In this document: positions 34,041 to 42,616 of the stretch, one piece after another
Position numbering within the stretch: position 1 is the first letter of the stretch
Layout: the number at the start of each line of letters is the position of its first letter
Source: Lachnospiraceae bacterium C1.1
Lineage (GTDB): Bacteria; Bacillota; Clostridia; Lachnospirales; Lachnospiraceae
NCBI GenBank assembly: GCA_030434875.1
Contig: JAUISW010000001.1
Coordinates: 434,001-498,000 of the forward strand
Direction of reading: 5' to 3'
DNA: 64,000 bases
The notes under the pieces: generated by a model
Seen by the model: the letters and a program-made list of their open reading frames with translations, nothing else
The model's database searches: none
Told to the model about the DNA's origin: nothing
Made by a program: the position numbers and the translations under genes

Positions 34041-35843
34041 ATGAAAATTTCAGAGTACATTGCGGATTTTCTGGTATCTAGAGGAGTAACCGATGTATTT
34101 ACCATAACAGGTGGTGCTGCTATGCACCTGAATGATGCATTGGGACACAAGGAAGGGCTTAAGTGCACGTATAACCACAATGAGCAGGCAACTACAATTA
34201 TGGCTGAAGCATATGCCAGACTGACAGGAAGAGTTGCTGCTGTATGTGTGACAGCAGGCCCGGGAAGTACTAATGCAGTGTCAGGTGTTTATGGTGCTTA
34301 TGTTGATTCTATTCCCATGATCGTTTTTTCAGGTCAGGCAAAAAGAGAGACAATGGTTACGGCATCAGAGGCACCTCTTAGACAGTTAGGCGATCAGGAA
34401 TGCAGAATAACCGAAATGGTCAGCTCAATTACAAAATGTGCAGTTACTATCACTAATCCGAATGAGATACGTTATCAGTTGGAGAAGGCATGGTTCCTTG
34501 CAAATAACGGAAGAAAGGGACCCGTCTGGATCGATGTTCCGCTTGATATTCAGGGAACTGTGGTTTATCCTGATGAACTTACAGGCTTTGACAGCAGAAA
34601 TACAGAAAAGGTTGAGAGACCTTATTATGATAAGTCTTATACTGATAAGATCCTCGAAAAGATCCATGAGGCAAGGAGACCGGTAATCCTTGCAGGTGAA
34701 GGAATACGTCAGGGTGATGCCTACAAGGTTTTTCTTGATTGTACGGATGCATTAAAGATTCCTGTTGTTACTGCATGGAATGCGAATGATCTTTTATGGG
34801 ACGAAAATCAGTATTATGCAGGACTGCCCGGAACTGTAGGTACAAGAGGCGGAAATTTTGTCGTTCAGAATGCAGATCTGTTACTCGTTCTTGGATGCAG
34901 AATGAACTTAAGGATCATAAGCTATAATAAATTCCAGTTCGCAGAAAATGCATATAAAATTGTAGTAGACATAGATGCAAACGAGCTTAAAAAGCCTACG
35001 GTTAAGATTGATATGCCCATTCATGCCGACGTCAAGGACGTTTGCAGGAGTTTGAGGAACTGCATTGATGAGGAAGTCGGAGATCACAGCGAATGGCTTA
35101 AATGGTGCCGCGAGATAAATAAACGTTATCCGGCAGTTCTTCCTGAATACTCAGAAAAAGCTGAACCGATGAATCCCTATCCATTCCTCAGAGGACTTTC
35201 AGAGCATCTTGGAGACACAGATGTTATAGTTTGTGGTAATGGTGCTGCATGTGTACAGACATTCCAGGCTTTTCATATGAAGAAGGGTGAAAGGATATTT
35301 ACCAACTCTGGAAGTGCATCAATGGGATACGGATACCCGGCAGCAATAGGAGCAGCGGTTGCACGTAAGGGTAAGAGAGTTATCTGTATAGATGGTGACG
35401 GCAGCTTTATGATGAATCTGCAGGAACTTGAGACAGTAGTTTATAACAAACTCAATATAAAGCTTGTATTGCTGAATAATAATGGATATCATTCAATAAG
35501 ACAGACTCAGACGAATCTTTTCAGAGGAAGATCTTATGTCGGTATAGACTCAGAATCCGGTGTAAGCTTCCCTGATTACTCCAAAATAGCTGACGCGTTT
35601 GGAATAAAGTATATAAGAATCGATTCGCTGAATGGAATGGATGATAAGCTGGAAGAAGCTCTTTCCGGTGATGAACCGGTATTTATCGAGGCTATGGTCG
35701 ATCCTGCACAGAACTTTGAACCAAAGCTTTCATCAAAGGTACTTCCGGATGGAACTATTACATCTGCTGCCTGTGACGATATGTTTCCTTTCCTTCCAAG
35801 AGAAGAGTATGAAGCTGTAAGGGCTGAGGCACAGAAGATTTAA
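34041..35843 (+). CDS. Thiamine-diphosphate-dependent enzyme, acetolactate-synthase/YerE-like
   Basis: The 600-residue enzyme has the three domains of the acetohydroxyacid synthase fold. E48 in YNHNEQATTIMAEAYAR is the cofactor-activating Glu. The diphosphate/Mg motif is GDGSFMMNLQELETV ending LNNNGY (about 450-485). After CDP-6-deoxy-4-keto-sugar genes, the closest known role is YerE/AscE, which adds a two-carbon acetyl unit from pyruvate to C4 of a CDP-3,6-dideoxy-4-ketosugar to make a yersiniose-type branched sugar. That role is inferred from context. It has AAGGAG upstream and a 148-base gap before it. Confidence 0.82.
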   Translation: MKISEYIADFLVSRGVTDVFTITGGAAMHLNDALGHKEGLKCTYNHNEQATTIMAEAYARLTGRVAAVCVTAGPGSTNAVSGVYGAYVDSIPMIVFSGQAKRETMVTASEAPLRQLGDQECRITEMVSSITKCAVTITNPNEIRYQLEKAWFLANNGRKGPVWIDVPLDIQGTVVYPDELTGFDSRNTEKVERPYYDKSYTDKILEKIHEARRPVILAGEGIRQGDAYKVFLDCTDALKIPVVTAWNANDLLWDENQYYAGLPGTVGTRGGNFVVQNADLLLVLGCRMNLRIISYNKFQFAENAYKIVVDIDANELKKPTVKIDMPIHADVKDVCRSLRNCIDEEVGDHSEWLKWCREINKRYPAVLPEYSEKAEPMNPYPFLRGLSEHLGDTDVIVCGNGAACVQTFQAFHMKKGERIFTNSGSASMGYGYPAAIGAAVARKGKRVICIDGDGSFMMNLQELETVVYNKLNIKLVLLNNNGYHSIRQTQTNLFRGRSYVGIDSESGVSFPDYSKIADAFGIKYIRIDSLNGMDDKLEEALSGDEPVFIEAMVDPAQNFEPKLSSKVLPDGTITSAACDDMFPFLPREEYEAVRAEAQKI

Positions 35844-35864
35844 TATATCAGATTTTTAATTCAG

Positions 35865-35917
35865 AAAAAACTTTTTGTCACGAATTCGCAATATTTTCGG
35901 AGACAAAAAGTTTTTTT
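35865..35917. terminator. Strong bidirectional intrinsic terminator
   Basis: AAAAAACTTTTTGTC pairs perfectly over 15 bp with GACAAAAAGTTTTTT around a 22-base loop. It separates the sugar-nucleotide genes from the glycosyltransferase genes. Confidence 0.85.
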
Positions 35918-35954
35918 CGGGATTATTTTTATGACTTTTTGAATTGAGAAAAAA

Positions 35955-36953
35955 ATGAGTGAAAAGAAAAAGAAAATAAGTATAATGATTCCCTGCTACA
36001 ATGAAGTAGAGAACGTTGGACCGATGAGTGAAGTCATAGTCGATATTATGACAAAGCAGCTTCAGAGATATGACTATGAGCTTATATTTATCGATAACCA
36101 TTCAGAAGATGGAACAAGAGAAAAACTGGAAGAAATATGTGCCGGAAATCATAATATCAAGGCGATACTGAATGTTACAAACTTCGGTCAGTTTAATTCT
36201 CCTTTTTATGCTATGTGCCAGACAAGCGGTGACGCAGTGATTTCCATGAGCTGTGATTTTCAGGATCCGCCGGAAATGATTCCGCAATATGTCGAGCAGT
36301 GGGAAAAGGGATATAAGATCGTCAGTGCCATAAAGACTACCAGTAAAGAAAACAGTTTTATTTTCTTTATGCGTAAATGTTATTATAAACTGATAAAGAA
36401 TATGTCGACTGTAAAGATGATCGAGAATTTTACGGGAACAGGTCTTTATGATAAGTCATTTATTGATCTTTTGAGAGAACTTGATGATCCTATTCCTTAT
36501 CTCAGAGGTATAGTTGCGGAATATAATTTCAAGCGCAAGGAAATTCCTTTTGAACAGCCTAAAAGGCGCGCAGGAACAACCAGCAATAATTTTTATTCTC
36601 TATATGATGCAGCGATGCTCTCTATTACATCATATACAAAAGTTGGACTTCGTATTGCAACATTCATAGGTTTCTTTGCGGGAGTTATCAGTTTTATAAT
36701 TGCTTTGGTTTACTTATTTTTGAAGTTGACAAACTGGTATCATTTTAGTGCAGGATATGCCCCGATGGTAATTGGTGTATTCCTTATAGGTTCTTTGCAG
36801 CTCTTTTTCATAGGGCTTTTGGGCGAATATATTTTGAATATAAATACCCGAATTATGCACAGACCGCTTGTTGTAGAAGAACGAAGAATTAATTTTGAGA
36901 CCGGGGATGAGAGCAGAAATGAGACTGGACGTATTATATCAGATAAACGATAA
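35955..36953 (+). CDS. Polyprenyl-phosphate glycosyltransferase, GT2 (GtrB/DPM1-like)
   Basis: The 332-residue enzyme has an N-terminal GT-A domain (IMIPCYNEVENVGPM, FIDNHSEDGT, MSCDFQDPPEMI) and two C-terminal membrane helices (about 235-260 and 270-295). This is the arrangement of GtrB/CsbB-type enzymes that charge undecaprenyl phosphate with a sugar on the inner membrane face. The product is normally flipped and used by a GT-C transferase outside; one such gene lies 8 kb downstream. No GtrA-type flippase is visible. The end overlaps the next gene. Confidence 0.88.
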   Translation: MSEKKKKISIMIPCYNEVENVGPMSEVIVDIMTKQLQRYDYELIFIDNHSEDGTREKLEEICAGNHNIKAILNVTNFGQFNSPFYAMCQTSGDAVISMSCDFQDPPEMIPQYVEQWEKGYKIVSAIKTTSKENSFIFFMRKCYYKLIKNMSTVKMIENFTGTGLYDKSFIDLLRELDDPIPYLRGIVAEYNFKRKEIPFEQPKRRAGTTSNNFYSLYDAAMLSITSYTKVGLRIATFIGFFAGVISFIIALVYLFLKLTNWYHFSAGYAPMVIGVFLIGSLQLFFIGLLGEYILNINTRIMHRPLVVEERRINFETGDESRNETGRIISDKR

Positions 36954-37935
36954 ATATGCACCTTATTGCGGAGTTTCAATGACCTCGCTATTTGAAAATA
37001 ACAAGCATATGGAAGAAATAAGAGTTTTCATTCTGGGTGAAAAACTCTCTTCTTCGTCTGAGTCAAAATTCAGATTATTGGCAGCAAAATATAAACGATC
37101 TATCTGTTTTATAAATACAGAGAAACTGATGGTAATGATGAGGCAGCTTAAAATGCCTACTTACAGAGGATCCTATGCTGCAAATATGAGACTTTTTCTG
37201 CCATATGTACTGGGCGACGATATAGACAGGATTCTTTATCTTGATGCAGATACAATTGTTACCGGCATGCTGGATGAGTTGCTTATAATGCCAATGGAAG
37301 GACATCCGCTGGCTATGAGCCTTGATTCTTTGGTCAGAATGCATAAGTCAAGACTAGGGTTTACGCAGGCTGATTATTATTATAATTCCGGAGTCATACT
37401 TTTTTCGATGAAGCAATGGCGTGAAATGCGATGCTCGGAAAGAATATGTAATCATGTTAAGAATGTCAGGGCATGGTATCCTTCTCCGGATCAGGATCTT
37501 TTGAATGTAGTCCTTAAGGGAGAGATATTAAAGCTTCCGCCTGAATATAACCTGCAGCCGGCATATCTTGCGTTTTCACTGAAGGATTATTTTGCCACCT
37601 TCGGTGGGAGAGGATTCTATAAACGCAAGGAGATTCAGGATGCAATTTCGGCTCCTAGAATTTATCATTTCTTCCGTTTTGTGGGTGAATTTCCATGGAA
37701 CAGGGATAATGTTCATCCGGATAATGATCTATTCGATAAATATCTGGCCATTTCTCCATGGAATGATTATGAAAAGAAAAAGGCCAGAATAGGTCTTGTG
37801 TTAAAAATTGAGAAGATCATATATAAGCGAATTCCAAGAGCTGTATTTATAAGGCTTTTTAGAATTGCTTATGAGAATTTTATATACAAAGCAAACAAAG
37901 ACTCCATGAAATATAAGATTAATAAGACAATGTAA
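36919..37935 (+). CDS. Glycosyltransferase family 8
   Basis: The 338-residue protein matches GT8 (galactosyl/glucosyltransferase, glycogenin-like). It has YQINDKYAPYCGVSMTSL near the start, the DxD metal motif in RILYLDADTIVTG, YYNSGVILFSM, and PDQDLLNVV followed by the later YHFFRFVGEFPW. The start is uncertain: TTG 36895, ATG 36907 and ATG 36919 are all in frame. The last begins at the conserved strand. It overlaps the previous gene by 35 bases. Confidence 0.85.
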   Translation: MRLDVLYQINDKYAPYCGVSMTSLFENNKHMEEIRVFILGEKLSSSSESKFRLLAAKYKRSICFINTEKLMVMMRQLKMPTYRGSYAANMRLFLPYVLGDDIDRILYLDADTIVTGMLDELLIMPMEGHPLAMSLDSLVRMHKSRLGFTQADYYYNSGVILFSMKQWREMRCSERICNHVKNVRAWYPSPDQDLLNVVLKGEILKLPPEYNLQPAYLAFSLKDYFATFGGRGFYKRKEIQDAISAPRIYHFFRFVGEFPWNRDNVHPDNDLFDKYLAISPWNDYEKKKARIGLVLKIEKIIYKRIPRAVFIRLFRIAYENFIYKANKDSMKYKINKTM

Positions 37936-37940
37936 ATAAT

Positions 37941-38987
37941 ATGAAAATATCAATAATAATACCGGTATATAATACCGACAGGAACTATCTTTCGGAATCA
38001 CTTGAGTCCTGCCTGAATCAGACCATTTCTGATGAGGTAGAAGTAATTGCCGTAAATGATGGTTCAACTAATGGAGCTGATAAGCTTTTAAAAGAATATG
38101 CGGATAGATATCCGGCATTAAAACTGATAGATCAAAAAAATCAGGGAACCTCAGTCGCCCGAAACAGCGGATTAGAAGCTGCCTTGGGCGACTATATCAT
38201 GTTTGTCGATGCAGATGACTGGATAGAAAAGGACTGCTGTGAGAAGGCTTTAAGAGAAGCATACAGAACAAATTCAGATATAGTATTTTTTGGATATGCT
38301 ACGAATTATACCAACAGAGAGATCAACAGAGTTCTTGAAAAGGTTCCTGAAGGTGTTTTTGAAAGAGAAAGCCTGCAGCTTGCTATTCTTAAAGGAAATC
38401 CTGCGCTTGGACCTGTAGAGGTAGGCGCTCCCTGGGGAAAACTCATACGCGCCAGTAACATACGGGAGGATAATATAAGATATACTCCTGGTCTGAAAAA
38501 AGGACAGGATACCGTATTTGTACTTGATCTTTTGGAGCATTGTTCGACTTTTTCATACTTCAGTTACCTGGGATATCATTACAGAATGTTGGGAAGTTCT
38601 GTAAGTCATCGCTATAATTCTCAAATAATAAATATAATGGAAAAAACTCTTAATGCTTATAGTCTTTTTGTTGATAAATACAGGAAAAATGAAATATTCA
38701 GAGAGGCTGTAAGAAGAAAGTATTATAGAGTTGTTGTAGGTGAATACCTTATGCTGGATTTTTGTCATCCTGACAATAAAAAGAAATATTCAGAAAAAAA
38801 ATCCGGTTTTTTATCAGTCATAGATAGGGAGCCTTATAAAAAGCTTATTTCAATTGTACAGGTATCCGGAATTTATGACAAAATTCAGTTGTTTTTAATA
38901 AGAAAAAAATCCATAGCTCTTTTATTTATGATAAAAAGCTTTGAAATTTTTTTGAGAAGTCTCGTTATACGTCAATTCGGAAAATAA
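37941..38987 (+). CDS. Glycosyltransferase family 2
   Basis: The 348-residue cytoplasmic GT-A enzyme starts ISIIIPVYNTDRNYL, then AVNDGSTNGADKLL, RNSGLEAALGDYIMFVDADDWIE (the DxD motif as DADD). It adds one sugar to a lipid-linked or glycan acceptor. It follows GT8 by 5 bases and precedes the first MBOAT gene, so it belongs to the same operon. The sugar donor is unknown. Confidence 0.9.
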   Translation: MKISIIIPVYNTDRNYLSESLESCLNQTISDEVEVIAVNDGSTNGADKLLKEYADRYPALKLIDQKNQGTSVARNSGLEAALGDYIMFVDADDWIEKDCCEKALREAYRTNSDIVFFGYATNYTNREINRVLEKVPEGVFERESLQLAILKGNPALGPVEVGAPWGKLIRASNIREDNIRYTPGLKKGQDTVFVLDLLEHCSTFSYFSYLGYHYRMLGSSVSHRYNSQIINIMEKTLNAYSLFVDKYRKNEIFREAVRRKYYRVVVGEYLMLDFCHPDNKKKYSEKKSGFLSVIDREPYKKLISIVQVSGIYDKIQLFLIRKKSIALLFMIKSFEIFLRSLVIRQFGK

Positions 38988-39002
38988 TGGAAAAGATATA
39001 AA

Positions 39003-40568
39003 ATGATATCAATGACAATAACCTCTTTTAGTTTTTTTATATTTTTAATAATAGCTTTGGCGGTGTATTATATTGCACCAGCTAAGCTGCAATGGTGGGT
39101 ACTGCTCGTCCTAAGTGTAACATTTTACATGCTTGCTGCGGTTCCGTATACAATTATATTTTTACTTTTTACAACATTTATTGCATATATATTTACAAGG
39201 CTGGCTGTAAAGGATGTGGATGATAATGGAACACCTATAATTAATCCTCATGGATCTGCATTTGTAGCATCAGCTATCATAATAATTGCAGCAGTTTGGT
39301 TTTTGATGAAGGGAAGTGCCTACTGGATACAGCCTTCTGCTTTCCTACATGCGCGGATTCCATCTTTTCCATTGCTGACTGCAATACCGATCGCATCTGC
39401 TTTTGGAATGGGATATTATACCTGTCAGGCAATAGGATACATTGTGGATTGTTACTGGGGAAGTTCAAAACCGGAAAAAAACTTTTTAAAGCTCTTTCTC
39501 TTTCTTTCATTTTTCCCTCACATGACAACGGGACCGATAAGTAAATATAAAAATCTGCAATCACTTTATGAACCGCATGGATTTTCTCTTGAGAGGATTC
39601 AACGAGGAGCCCAGCGCATGCTTTGGGGATTTTTTAAGTGCCTCGTGGTATCGGGTAGATTTGGTTCTGTCGTTAATCTGGTTTATTCTGACCCTGCAAG
39701 TTACGAGGGAATATGGAGCTGGCTTGCGCTATTGGCATATCCGATGCAGATATATTGTGACTTTTCAGGAAGCGTAGATATAGTTCTTGGTGTTGCTGAA
39801 TTATTTGGAGTAAATCTGCCGGAGAATTTTAATAATCCGTTTTTCTCTGAAAGCTCACAGGAATTCTGGCAAAGATGGCATATGTCACTTGGAAACTGGA
39901 CAAGAGATTATCTCATGTATCCGGTACTCAAAAATCCAAAGACCGTAGCTTTCGGCAAAAAGATGAAGAAAAAGTTCGGGAAGAAGATATCCAAGGCATC
40001 AACAGTAGCCATTGCCATGTTTTTTTCATGGTTTACAATGGGAGTGTGGCATGGTAACTATAAATATATAGTCGGATGTGGTCTGTATTATTGGTTTATT
40101 ATGTCAATGTCAGAGTTTATGAAGGATAAACTTGAATGGGTGAATAAGAAACTGAGTATTCCTGTGGAAACTTATGGATGGCATTTATTCAGAAAGATCA
40201 GAACGTATCTGATTTATTCTATTTCACTTGTTTTCTTCAGAGCAGATGGCATTGGAACGGCGTTGAATTTTCTTAAAAGCCTTTTTGGAGTTTTCATAGG
40301 AAAGTTTAATCCATGGATATTTTTCGATGGAAGCCTGACAGCGACATCACTTTCAGTCGTAGATTTAAATCTTATGATAGTTTCGTTAGTGATCCTCTAT
40401 ATAGCAGCCAGACTTAGGGATACTAATGGATATGCAAGAAACTGGATCGAGGGACAGGGACTTGTATTAAGATGGTCTATATGGATACTGCTATTTGTGA
40501 TAGTAATTCTTTACGGAAACTATGGACCGAATTACAGCGCAGCTGATTTTATATATCAGGGATTTTAA
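39003..40568 (+). CDS. MBOAT membrane O-acyltransferase (AlgI/DltB-like), copy 1
   Basis: The 521-residue polytopic protein is of the membrane-bound O-acyltransferase family. Diagnostic: FFPHMTTGPISKYKNL, EFWQRWHMSLGNWTRDYLMYPV, and the catalytic His in FTMGVWHGNYKY. AlgI acetylates alginate and DltB moves D-alanine from a carrier protein to teichoic acid. Here the SGNH-like gene follows by 5 bases, and a carrier-protein operon converges on it, so a DltB-like use of a carrier-bound acyl group is likely. Confidence 0.92.
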   Translation: MISMTITSFSFFIFLIIALAVYYIAPAKLQWWVLLVLSVTFYMLAAVPYTIIFLLFTTFIAYIFTRLAVKDVDDNGTPIINPHGSAFVASAIIIIAAVWFLMKGSAYWIQPSAFLHARIPSFPLLTAIPIASAFGMGYYTCQAIGYIVDCYWGSSKPEKNFLKLFLFLSFFPHMTTGPISKYKNLQSLYEPHGFSLERIQRGAQRMLWGFFKCLVVSGRFGSVVNLVYSDPASYEGIWSWLALLAYPMQIYCDFSGSVDIVLGVAELFGVNLPENFNNPFFSESSQEFWQRWHMSLGNWTRDYLMYPVLKNPKTVAFGKKMKKKFGKKISKASTVAIAMFFSWFTMGVWHGNYKYIVGCGLYYWFIMSMSEFMKDKLEWVNKKLSIPVETYGWHLFRKIRTYLIYSISLVFFRADGIGTALNFLKSLFGVFIGKFNPWIFFDGSLTATSLSVVDLNLMIVSLVILYIAARLRDTNGYARNWIEGQGLVLRWSIWILLFVIVILYGNYGPNYSAADFIYQGF

Positions 40569-40573
40569 TTATT

Positions 40574-41866
40574 ATGAAAAAAAATAAGTATCTAATGACA
40601 GTTATCTTTTTAATGATAATTGCATTTATAAGCCTTGGCCTTTCGAAGATAGTAATGAATAAGGACGGCTATAAAAATAAATATGAATTTTTCCATTCGA
40701 AAACGGATTTTGATGCGCTTTTTATTGGTACAAGCAGAATGCATGAGGGTGTTGATCCTATTTATTTATGGGAAAACTATGGCATAAGCTCGTACAATCT
40801 TGCATCTGCCGGAGAGTCTATACAGGTCACATATTATGTGCTGGCAGAGGCTTTGGAACATTGTAATCCTAAGGTTGTTTTTGTTGAACCTACAAAGATT
40901 TCAGATGAGAAAAACGCAATAAACTGTGGATATGGTTTTGTACATGAATCATTGGACCCACTTCCGCTCAATAAAAACAAACTTGAAGCGATATCATATG
41001 CATCAAAGTTTTTTGACGGCGGTATGCTTGCATTCCTGTCAAATATATATGCATATCATGACAGAGTAGATTCACTTGAAGAAGAAGATTTTAATCTTCC
41101 TATTAATTATGATAAGGGTGCATATCTGATGACAGATGTAGTCAAGGTAAATCCTGTAAGCGGAAACTTTACGGATGAGGTTCAGGAGCTTCAGGGCGGT
41201 GATGGAGTGATATATTACAAGAAGATACTGGATCTTTGTAAAGAGAAGAATATAAAATGTGTTCTGCTTGACATTCCTGCAAGTGCAGATTATGTAGGAC
41301 CGGGATTTCAGAAGCGCTTAAATGCACTGATAGAAATTACGGAAGAAAAGGGTGGAGAGTCACTGAATCTTGCGGAAACACACGATCTTTTAGGAATTGA
41401 TTTTGACCATGATTTTGGGGATTTTGTTCATCTTAATTTCATGGGAGCTGCTAAAGTTAGTGAGTATCTGGGAAAGTATATGCAGACAAACTATTCTATA
41501 GCAGATCATAGAGATGACCCGGAATATGCAGAAGCCTGGGAAGAGGATATTGAAAAGTGGAATGAGCAGAGGATCAGAATGCTCGCAGATAAGGCAGATC
41601 CTGTTTCATATATATTTGGAACAGATCCCGAGGATACATATTGTGAGGTATATATGGCAGATCTTTCGAAGATTGAAAGTCATTATGCATTGCAATTTTG
41701 CTTTGATAAAATGGGGATAAAACCTGAAGAGGTTAAAACAGAGGAAATCGGAAATCTAGACATGAAGATAGTTGTCAGAAGTAAGGCAGATGACAGATGG
41801 CTTGCAGAACAGTATTTTGTATGTGATCAGAGTAGCCTGACGTTCAGAGTACACGAACCAGAATAA
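40574..41866 (+). CDS. Membrane-anchored SGNH/AlgX-DltD-like protein, copy 1
   Basis: The 430-residue protein has one N-terminal membrane helix (about 7-26) and an extracytoplasmic domain. SGNH-type blocks are visible: FIGTSRMHEGVDPIYLW (candidate Ser nucleophile), NLASAGES, VFVEPTK, LLDIPAS and DFVHLNFMGAAKVSEYL near the catalytic D/H end. In AlgI/AlgX and DltB/DltD systems such a protein works outside the cell with the MBOAT protein to hand over the acyl group. About 100 C-terminal residues form an extra domain I do not recognise. It is coupled to the MBOAT gene. Confidence 0.82.
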   Translation: MKKNKYLMTVIFLMIIAFISLGLSKIVMNKDGYKNKYEFFHSKTDFDALFIGTSRMHEGVDPIYLWENYGISSYNLASAGESIQVTYYVLAEALEHCNPKVVFVEPTKISDEKNAINCGYGFVHESLDPLPLNKNKLEAISYASKFFDGGMLAFLSNIYAYHDRVDSLEEEDFNLPINYDKGAYLMTDVVKVNPVSGNFTDEVQELQGGDGVIYYKKILDLCKEKNIKCVLLDIPASADYVGPGFQKRLNALIEITEEKGGESLNLAETHDLLGIDFDHDFGDFVHLNFMGAAKVSEYLGKYMQTNYSIADHRDDPEYAEAWEEDIEKWNEQRIRMLADKADPVSYIFGTDPEDTYCEVYMADLSKIESHYALQFCFDKMGIKPEEVKTEEIGNLDMKIVVRSKADDRWLAEQYFVCDQSSLTFRVHEPE

Positions 41867-41899
41867 AAAAAGCGCGGTCCAAAAGGGCTGCGCTTTTTT
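41865..41899. terminator. Bidirectional intrinsic terminator
   Basis: A long stem (AGCGCGGTCC paired with GGGCTGCGCT, loop AAAA) is flanked by A- and T-runs. It separates the plus-strand MBOAT/SGNH genes from the convergent carrier-protein operon. Confidence 0.9.
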
Positions 41900-41901
41900 G
41901 C

Positions 41902-42144
41902 TTACTGAACTGAAGCTAAAATAGTATCTACAAGTTCACCGACATTTTTTAATTCAACGGCTTTACCCATAGGTATTTTAATATTGAATTCATTTTCTAC
42001 TGCAAGAATAAGATTGATATGTTCAAAAGAATCCCAGTCTGCAATATCGGCAGATGTTGTTCCCTCGCTGATGCTTATCTCTTCATCATCAAATACATCT
42101 CTGAAAACTTCTGTAAGTCTCTCAAAAGCTTCATCTCTGGTCAT
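41902..42144 (-). CDS. Acyl carrier protein, copy 1
   Basis: The 80-residue acidic four-helix carrier protein has the phosphopantetheine attachment Ser39 in the motif DWDSFEHINLI. It is the last gene of a minus-strand operon FkbH-VOC-ACP. It is not beside fatty-acid genes, so it is a dedicated carrier. FkbH-type enzymes are known to load glyceryl or similar acyl groups on such carriers. Transfer to the MBOAT protein encoded next to it is inferred. It has a GGAGGA ribosome site. Confidence 0.9.
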   Translation of the reverse strand: MTRDEAFERLTEVFRDVFDDEEISISEGTTSADIADWDSFEHINLILAVENEFNIKIPMGKAVELKNVGELVDTILASVQ

Positions 42145-42165
42145 TTTAATTCCTCCATAAATATA

Positions 42166-42573
42166 TTACTGATCTTTTTCGCTGACAATTTCCAGCATAC
42201 CTATTTCCATGTGCATCATGAAAGCAACGTCAGCCCTGTCAGAGATGGCAGGGGCAGGTTTTGGTGCTTCAACTAATTTGAAGCCCTTTTCTTCAAGTGT
42301 CTTAATATCTTCATCCATATTATCACTTTTATAGCAAATATGATATATCATATTTTTGTGATGCTTAAGCATAGGGAAAATAGGTGATTCTGAATTCCAT
42401 GGTGTTATAAGCTCAATAACCAGCCCGTCTTTTTCTAGAAAGCTGAAGTCGCATTTGCGGCTTTCATCATGGTACAATTCACGTTTTATCTTGTAGCCTA
42501 AGCATTTAAAAACATCTTCTGCCTTGGCTGTTCTTTTAACAAGATATCCAATATGGTCTACAGTAAGTGACAT
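42166..42573 (-). CDS. VOC-family protein (glyoxalase / methylmalonyl-CoA epimerase-like)
   Basis: The 135-residue vicinal-oxygen-chelate fold has two beta-alpha-beta-beta-beta modules with metal ligands suggested by VDHIGYLV (His), VIELITPW (Glu), YHICYKSD (His) and IGMLEIVS (Glu). This pattern is closest to methylmalonyl-CoA epimerase-type proteins. Between a FkbH enzyme and a carrier protein it may epimerise or otherwise modify the acyl group. The substrate is unknown. Ribosome site AAGGAG; 21 bases before the ACP gene. Confidence 0.8.
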   Translation of the reverse strand: MSLTVDHIGYLVKRTAKAEDVFKCLGYKIKRELYHDESRKCDFSFLEKDGLVIELITPWNSESPIFPMLKHHKNMIYHICYKSDNMDEDIKTLEEKGFKLVEAPKPAPAISDRADVAFMMHMEIGMLEIVSEKDQ

Positions 42574-42616
42574 AAATACTCCTTAACAATGTCCTTAGAT
42601 AAAATCTGGTTAATTT

